The notes under the pieces were generated by a model. The model was not told where the DNA came from and ran no database searches. It saw only the letters and a list, made by a program, of their open reading frames with translations. The position numbers and the translations under genes were made by a program. DNA of 64,000 nt from Helianthus annuus (taxonomy: Eukaryota > Streptophyta > Magnoliopsida > Asterales > Asteraceae), in contig NC_035448.2 in the NCBI RefSeq assembly GCF_002127325.2, positions 85,270,087 to 85,334,086 on the forward strand, written 5' to 3'. Position 1 is the stretch's first letter. Each line of letters begins with the position of its first letter. Shown here piece by piece: positions 58,421 through 64,000 of this stretch.

Positions 58421-59192
58421 TAAAACTCAGAGTATCAATTCAAGCTATCATAAACTCAAACTCAATGTAACAATTACGTATCGTTTATACGATCGTGAAA
58501 CCCTCTTTTCACATATTCACAGTGCAGTAATCTAATCAAAATCAACGATTTTAACATATGATGTATCTAATCATCAGGCAATCGATTATACAACTAGTCA
58601 ATCATCATTATCACAATAATCAGAATGAATCGATAAGCAGAGAATATCATATGAAGAACTAGGGTTTAGCATGAATCAATCAATCAACAACTAACAATAA
58701 ACAATGATTACACAGTTACCTTGGATTAATTCTAGACAGAAAGAGGAAATCAAGAGTGATGAAGAACTTGTGCCAATGATGAGGGTGATGATTGCCAGAG
58801 AAGATCAGAGAAGTGGAAGTACGTGTTTTGTTTCTTGAGTGATGATTAGTGAAAAGGGATTAGGGTTAAGAATGATTTAAGTTTCACTGTTAGCACTAAG
58901 CACCCCTAAGAGTTATTTATCACAGTTTCATCACCACATTCCATTATTTGTCAAATCTTTCACAAGTAACACATAACCACGCACAATCATAATACACTTT
59001 ATTGTATCAAAACGTATACAGTTTCATAGCAACCAATTGTGTAAATAAATAGCTAAACAAATAATGAACGTGCAATAAATGTGAAAAATAGAATCTTGGA
59101 AACTCGAGTTGTCACATTATCCCCAACTTGAAAGAAATTTCGTCCTGAAATTTAGCATGCGGTTACAGATGGAGCTAGGTAAATTATGTCGT

Positions 59193-62100
59193 TTACTGGT
59201 TTTCCTGGGGTGTCACATCATCCCCCCGTTGATTTGGAATTTCGTCCCAAAATTCTGCAGTAGTAGCTTCAGCCTCAGTAGTGGTTGCACGGTTTTCGAA
59301 TAACTGGGGATACTTGAGTTCCATTTGATCTTCTCGTTCCCAGGTATACCCTGGGCCACGACGGGAGTTCCAACGAACTCGTACAAGAGGTATTCTTGTG
59401 TTCTTGAGGACCTTGACATCCCGGTCCGTGATTTCAACTGGTTCCTCGACGAACTGCAACCGCTCGTCGATAGTGAGTTCCTTCAAAGGAACTATGAGGG
59501 TCTCATCTGACAGGCACTTCTTCAGATTCGACACGTGAAAAACATTGTGAACTGCACCGAGTTCCGCTGGTAAGTTTAGTCTGTAGGCCACTTTGCCTAT
59601 TCTTTCTGCGATTTCGAACGGTCCGACATACCGCGGATTGAGTTTTCCCCGTTTCCCAAAACGAACCACACCCTTCCAGGGTGAGACTTTAAGTAAGACC
59701 CGGTCCCCGACCTGAAATTCCAATGGCTTCCTACGCTTATCCGCATAGCTTTTCTGACGGTCGCGTGCTGCCGCCATGCGTTGCCTTATCTGTGCAATCT
59801 TTTTCGTGGTGTCCACTATAAGTTCTGGACCCATGATTTGACTATCCCCCACCTCTGCCCAACAGAGAGGTGACCGGCATTTATGCCCGTACAATGCCTC
59901 GAATGGAGCGGCTTGTATGCTGGTGTGATAACTGTTGTTGTATGAGAACTCCACCAAAGGGAGATGCTTTTCCCAGCTGTTGCCGAAATCGATGACACAT
60001 GCCCGAAGCATGTCTTCTAGAGTTTGAATCGTGCGCTCAGACTGCCCATCCGTCTGAGGGTGGTAAGCCGTGCTCATATCTAACCGAGAGCCAAACGCCT
60101 TGTGCATTGCTTGCCATAGTTCTGATGTGAATCGAGCATCGCGATCCGAAATGATAGAGGTGGGCACCCCGTGCCTCGAGACCACTTCTTTCAAGTAGAT
60201 GTCTGCTAATGTGGAAAACTTGTCTGTTTCTTTGATTGCTAAGAAGTGAGCAGACTTGGTGAGTCGATCCACGATCACCCAAATAGTATCGTTCCCACGC
60301 TGGGATCTAGGTAGGCTAGTAACGAAATCCATGGAAATTTCCTCCCATTTCCACTGTGGTATCTTTGGTTGCTGAAGTAAGCCTGCTGGTTTCTGATACT
60401 CTGCCTTGACTCTTGCACAGGTCAAGCACTTGCTGACATAGGTAGCGATGTGGGCCTTCATGCTAGGCCACCAATACGTAGTTCTGATGTCGTGGTACAT
60501 TTTATCCGACCCTGGATGTACCGAGTAGCGAGACTTGTGAGCTTCATCCATTACCAGCTCGCGTAAGTCTCCAAAAAGTGGGACCCAAATACGCCCCGTT
60601 ACATAGTAGGCGCCGTCTTCCTTCTGTTCTAATCGCTGCCTTGAACCGCGTAAGGCTTCAGCCCTAACGTTTTCTGGTTTTAATGCTTCTACCTGAGCAT
60701 CTCGTATCTGTGCTGGAAGACTAGACTGAATAGTGAGCTGCAAAGCTCGTACACGCCTAGGTAAGGTGTCTTTTAGACTGAGAGCGTCAGCCACAACATT
60801 GGCTTTGCCTGGATGGTACTTGATGGCGCATTCGTAATCATTAAGTAACTCGACCCATCGTCGTTGACGCATGTTCAATTCCTTCTGCTTGAAAATATGC
60901 TCGAGACTCCTGTGATCGGTGTAAATAGTGCACTTGGTACCGTACAAGTAGTGTCGCCATATCTTAAGCGCAAAAACAACAGCTCCCAGCTCTAAATCGT
61001 GCGTCGTGTAGTTCCGTTCATGAACTTTGAGTTGCCGCGAAGCGTAGGCAATAACTTTATCCCGCTGCATCAATACACAACCAAGCCCCTGTATCGATGC
61101 GTCACAATAGACCACAAAATCATCCGTGCCCTCTGGCAATGAGAGAATAGGTGCGCTGCATAGTCTATCTTTCAGGTACTGAAAAGCCGTTTCTTGTGTA
61201 TTACCCCAACGATAGGTAACACCTTTCTGTGTCAGCATTGTAAGCGGCTGTGCGATCTTTGAGAAGTCTTTGATGAATCGTCTGTAGTACCCTGCCAAAC
61301 CCAAAAATTGGCGTATTTCCATTGGTGTACGCGGTGCAGGCCAGTTCCTGATCGAATCTACCTTGGATGGACCGATATGAATCCCATCCCTGTTCACCAC
61401 ATGGCCTAAGAAGTGGATTTCACGAAGCCAGAAGTCGCATTTTGAAAACTTGGCGTACAATTGTTCCTTTCGAAGAAGTTCCAAGATAAGACGTAAGTGT
61501 TGCTCGTGTTCCTCCTGACTCTTGGAGTAGATCAGGATGTCGTCGATGAAGACGATGACAAACTTGTCTAGATAGGGTTTGCACACCCTGTTCATAAGAT
61601 CCATGAAAACTGCAGGCGCGTTCGTAAGCCCGAATGGCATAACTAGAAACTCGTAGTGGCCGTAGCGAGTTCTGAATGCTGTCTTGGAGACGTCCTCATC
61701 CCGGACTCTCAGCTGATGGTAACCGGACCTTAGATCGATCTTGGAGTAGTAACTCGACCCTTGTAACTGGTCGAATAAGTCTTCAATACGTGGAAGAGGG
61801 TAGCGATTCTTCACTGTGACCTTGTTCAGTTCGCGGTAATCTATGCACATTCTGAATGTACCGTCTTTCTTTTTCACGAATAATACTGGAGCTCCCCAAG
61901 GCGAAGAGCTAGGACGAATAAAGCCCTTATCCAGGAGCTCTTGTAGTTGCTTAGACAGTTCTTCCAGTTCAGTTGGAGCTAATCGATACGGTGCGCGAGC
62001 TATAGGTGCTGCTCCTGGAGCTAGCTCGACTTGAAACTCGACCTGGCGATGAGGCGGTAGACCAGGTAAATCTTCAGGAAACACTTGAGGAAAATCACGT

Positions 62101-62822
62101 ACAACTGGAATATCCTCTATCCTTTTCTCTTTCGTCGATGCATCAGTAACTAGTGCCAAAATGGCAGTGTGACCTTTTCGTAAACATTTCTGAGCCTTCA
62201 GGAAAGAGATGATGCCAACCACAGCACCACTCTTGTCACCTTGAACTTCGAGAGGTTCTTTACCCGAACAAGGAATACGAATAATCAAATCCTTACATAG
62301 GATCTCTGCTTGCTGCTTGGACAACCAATCCATGCCGACGACAATGTCAAAACTACCCAGAACTATAGGAATGAGGTCGATGGAGAAAGTCTGACCAGCG
62401 AGGATAAGATTACAACCCTGAACTATGTGTGTGGCCTCTAGACTTTTACCGTTAGCTAACTCTACGACATGTTTGGTGTTTAGGGGAGTTGGTGCACGTT
62501 TTAACATTTGACTAACTTTCAAAGACACATAACTTGTATCCGCACCCGAATCAAACAATACAGTAACATAAAAGTCGTCGAGAAGAAACTTACCCATAAC
62601 TACGTTGGGATCATTTCTGGCATCACCCTGCCCCAACACAAATGCACGACCGCTTGCTTCGTTGCCGTTGTTGTTCCCACCGTTGTTGTTGTTGCCATTG
62701 CCCTGATTGTTGTTATTGTTGCGTTTCTGGTTCTGGTTCTGGTTTAACTGGGGGCAATCACGCTTGAAATGACCTTCAGCCCCACACTGAAAACATCCCC
62801 TGTTGCCCCGTTGTTGCTGCTG
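59193..62822 (-). CDS. Chromovirus pol polyprotein (PR-RT-RH-IN-chromodomain)
   Basis: The frame is open from just after a UAG (62823-62825) to the TAA at 59193, about 1209 codons. Numbering below is from the valine at 62639. It starts with a gag-type zinc knuckle ([14 protein letters not shown]). Protease has LFDSGADTS (D30). Reverse transcriptase spans ~215-430 with [20 protein letters not shown] and FIDD (364-367). RNase H spans ~505-620 ([20 protein letters not shown]). Integrase has H701/H708/C738/C741 and catalytic D771, D832, E868. A GPF module lies near 1006 and a chromodomain at ~1070-1115 ([24 protein letters not shown]). Chromodomains can steer insertion to marked chromatin. All catalytic residues are present. 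The last codons lie inside the LTR. The upstream UAG would block synthesis unless read through. Confidence 0.95.
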   Translation of the reverse strand, partial: QQQQRGNRGCFQCGAEGHFKRDCPQLNQNQNQKRNNNNNQGNGNNNNGGNNNGNEASGRAFVLGQGDARNDPNVVMGKFLLDDFYVTVLFDSGADTSYVSLKVSQMLKRAPTPLNTKHVVELANGKSLEATHIVQGCNLILAGQTFSIDLIPIVLGSFDIVVGMDWLSKQQAEILCKDLIIRIPCSGKEPLEVQGDKSGAVVGIISFLKAQKCLRKGHTAILALVTDASTKEKRIEDIPVVRDFPQVFPEDLPGLPPHRQVEFQVELAPGAAPIARAPYRLAPTELEELSKQLQELLDKGFIRPSSSPWGAPVLFVKKKDGTFRMCIDYRELNKVTVKNRYPLPRIEDLFDQLQGSSYYSKIDLRSGYHQLRVRDEDVSKTAFRTRYGHYEFLVMPFGLTNAPAVFMDLMNRVCKPYLDKFVIVFIDDILIYSKSQEEHEQHLRLILELLRKEQLYAKFSKCDFWLREIHFLGHVVNRDGIHIGPSKVDSIRNWPAPRTPMEIRQFLGLAGYYRRFIKDFSKIAQPLTMLTQKGVTYRWGNTQETAFQYLKDRLCSAPILSLPEGTDDFVVYCDASIQGLGCVLMQRDKVIAYASRQLKVHERNYTTHDLELGAVVFALKIWRHYLYGTKCTIYTDHRSLEHIFKQKELNMRQRRWVELLNDYECAIKYHPGKANVVADALSLKDTLPRRVRALQLTIQSSLPAQIRDAQVEALKPENVRAEALRGSRQRLEQKEDGAYYVTGRIWVPLFGDLRELVMDEAHKSRYSVHPGSDKMYHDIRTTYWWPSMKAHIATYVSKCLTCARVKAEYQKPAGLLQQPKIPQWKWEEISMDFVTSLPRSQRGNDTIWVIVDRLTKSAHFLAIKETDKFSTLADIYLKEVVSRHGVPTSIISDRDARFTSELWQAMHKAFGSRLDMSTAYHPQTDGQSERTIQTLEDMLRACVIDFGNSWEKHLPLVEFSYNNSYHTSIQAAPFEALYGHKCRSPLCWAEVGDSQIMGPELIVDTTKKIAQIRQRMAAARDRQKSYADKRRKPLEFQVGDRVLLKVSPWKGVVRFGKRGKLNPRYVGPFEIAERIGKVAYRLNLPAELGAVHNVFHVSNLKKCLSDETLIVPLKELTIDERLQFVEEPVEITDRDVKVLKNTRIPLVRVRWNSRRGPGYTWEREDQMELKYPQLFENRATTTEAEATTAEFWDEIPNQRGDDVTPQENQ

Positions 62823-63937
62823 CTACGGGTTTTGTGGAGCTGGTGGTGGGAGTTGCTGATTCTGATTTGCAGGTCGCGAACTCCTGCAGTCTTTAGCTTC
62901 ATGCCCTAACTTGAGACATCTCTGACAACGTTCCTTGCGACACCGTCCACTGTGGTGTCTGTTGCACCTATTACACAATGGGTGAATTCCCCGATATCCA
63001 CCCTGCCCCTGACTGCCTGATGATTGCTGACCCGGATTCTGGTAGTCATTTGTCTTACGCTGCTGTGCTTGAGACTGAACAGAAACTGATCCCCTGCTGA
63101 AATCCCCATCCCATTTTCTCTTGTTGTCACTGGGAGTAGCAAGTGTAGTAGAAGTAGTAACAGTAGTAGTGGTAGCACTGATGCGTTTTGGCAGCTTGTT
63201 CTGTTCCACTGCCTGGTCCGTGAGGCGATGAGCGAGGCGTTGAATAGCCTGGATGTTGTCAAGATTAGCCGATGTCACATGGCTCTGGATTTCTGGCGCT
63301 AACCCCTTGAGATACAACTCAATGCGCTTGATTGGAGGGTCCACCATAGTTGGACACAGCACGGCCAGCTCGTTTGACCTTTTAGTATAAGCTTCAATTT
63401 CTGACCCAGCCATTTTCAAATGGTAGAACTCATCTTCCAACTTGTGAATATCTTCCCGTGTGCAGTATTCCCTTTTGATCAATTCCTTGAAATCATTCCA
63501 AGGGGTGGCGTTAGCAGCAGCCAACCCTAGGATCTGTACTTGCGTGTTCCACCAAGTTAGCGCTATTCCTTCGAGAGTGCCAGTGGCGTACTTCACCCTG
63601 CGAGCCTCAGGGCATTCACACATTTCAAATACTGACTCTAGCTTCTCAAACCAATGGAGGAGTCCCACTGCCCCCTCGGTGCCACTGAAGGTGCTTGGAC
63701 GACAGTCCATGAAGTTCTTGAAAGTACATACAGGATGCTGAACGTGTTGACCTAATGTGTAAGAACAGAATGAGGTTAAACATAAGAGTTGGTTTAGGAA
63801 TGTAGGATCTAAAGATCCTAGGATGAGTTACGACTGCATGGTATACCTCCTGCGTTTGCAGCTGCAAGTGCCGCAGCAACTTGTTCATTGATAAGAGCCG
63901 TCAACTGGGCTTGAGTCATGTTAATGCGTCCAGCCAT
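62823..63937 (-). CDS. Chromovirus gag (spliced, ends at UAG)
   Basis: Exon 1 (63937-63847) gives MAGRINMTQAQLTALINEQV plus ten residues. A 95-nt GT-AG intron (63846-63752) would join it in phase 1 to exon 2 (63751-62823), whose QHVQHPVCTFKNFMDCRPS leads into STFSGTEGAVGLLHWFEKLE, TWWNTQV and SYTKRSNELA-like gag core. A cysteine/histidine block (CNRCNRHHSGRC) and a CCHC knuckle (CQRCLKLGHEAKDC) follow. The frame ends in TAG at 62823-62825, after which the same frame continues as pol. Without splicing the first exon ends at a stop in the intron. Gag packages element RNA. The intron is inferred from consensus and continuity. Confidence 0.88.
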
Positions 63938-64000
63938 TGTTCTTCATAGTAAAAGTAGTGTAAGTGAGAAGGGTTCGCGAGTAGTGCGATGACAGAAGAG
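63938..64000 (-). mobile_element. Start of the chromovirus leader
   Basis: 63 bases of non-coding leader upstream of the gag start codon before the window ends. Confidence 0.7.

Larger units (their letters stand above)
56659..59217 (-). repeat. 3' LTR of the chromovirus (2559 bp)
   Basis: On the minus strand it starts TGTGACACCCC after a polypurine tract (CAACGGGGGGATGA) and ends GGGGGTGTGACA. A second tract-plus-TGTGACA junction lies 100 bp inside (59117), so the true start could be there. Confidence 0.8.
56659..64000 (-). mobile_element. Ty3-gypsy Tekay/Del-type chromovirus, cut by window edge
   Basis: It includes the 3' LTR (56659-59217), pol and gag on the minus strand; the 5' LTR and primer site lie outside. 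A chromodomain at the pol C-terminus and a long LTR fit the Tekay (Del) lineage. It is inserted in LTR F1 copy c; the 5-bp target should be TATAA (56654-56658). Confidence 0.92.

Noticed and set aside
59193..64000. Endogenous pararetrovirus instead of retrotransposon
   Set aside because: An integrase with HHCC and DDE residues, a chromodomain and LTRs show a Ty3-gypsy chromovirus; no movement or coat protein motifs are present.

Overview
The window is AT-rich nuclear DNA of a flowering plant. Support comes from spliced genes with GT-AG introns, a nucleus-encoded chloroplast ribosomal protein gene, an expansin-like gene, and Ty1-copia, Ty3-gypsy, hAT, Harbinger and Helitron remnants. The retroelement style (long LTRs with TGTCACACCCC/TGTAACACCCC termini, SIRE-like spacer, Tekay chromovirus) suggests an asterid, probably Asteraceae. 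That placement is inference.

Host genes are few. They are: an expansin-like B gene (7624-8829, +, 4 exons, 247 aa); a small lysine/aspartate-rich protein of unknown function (14556-15029, -); a complete 5-exon gene for chloroplast ribosomal protein bL19c (21553-23196, -, 212 aa); and a glycerol-3-phosphate transporter-type MFS gene (41754 to about 44939, +, 2 sure exons plus an uncertain last one). Two GRF-type zinc-finger genes are easy to miss because an intron divides them: a 2-exon, 106-aa copy at 3878-4266 (-) and a decayed first exon at 33038-33178 (-).

The rest is transposon DNA, often nested. 1-3400: an LTR fragment and a SIRE-like 3' spacer with its LTR. 4760-6848: two Helitron-like ends. 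12862-16100: small inverted-repeat elements, including a foldback with arms near 150 bp. 16701-20310: a 3.6-kb solo LTR with perfect target-site duplication (TSD). 24355-30152: a copia gag fragment and its 5' LTR, split by a 3.6-kb solo LTR. 31057-32844: another solo LTR. 33533-41447: a hAT MITE into which a nearly complete but dead copia element (34114-41369) jumped; both still show their TSDs. 45923-50717: a Harbinger transposase tail cut by an LTR fragment that is itself split by a solo LTR. 50718-54774: a Helitron-like 5' end, a second copy of the hAT MITE, and a copia gag fragment. 54775-64000: a third copy of the first LTR family, broken by a Tekay-type chromovirus that runs off the right edge.

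Most notable: four solo LTRs with perfect TSDs; a 95-nt GT-AG intron near the start of the chromovirus gag together with one in-frame UAG; short motif arrays inside LTRs (TCGGAC, CGATCG, GCTTCGTACGAAGC, a 55-bp unit); and the unrecognised GRF zinc-finger pair. I saw no clear new enzyme system. All counts and alignments were made by eye.
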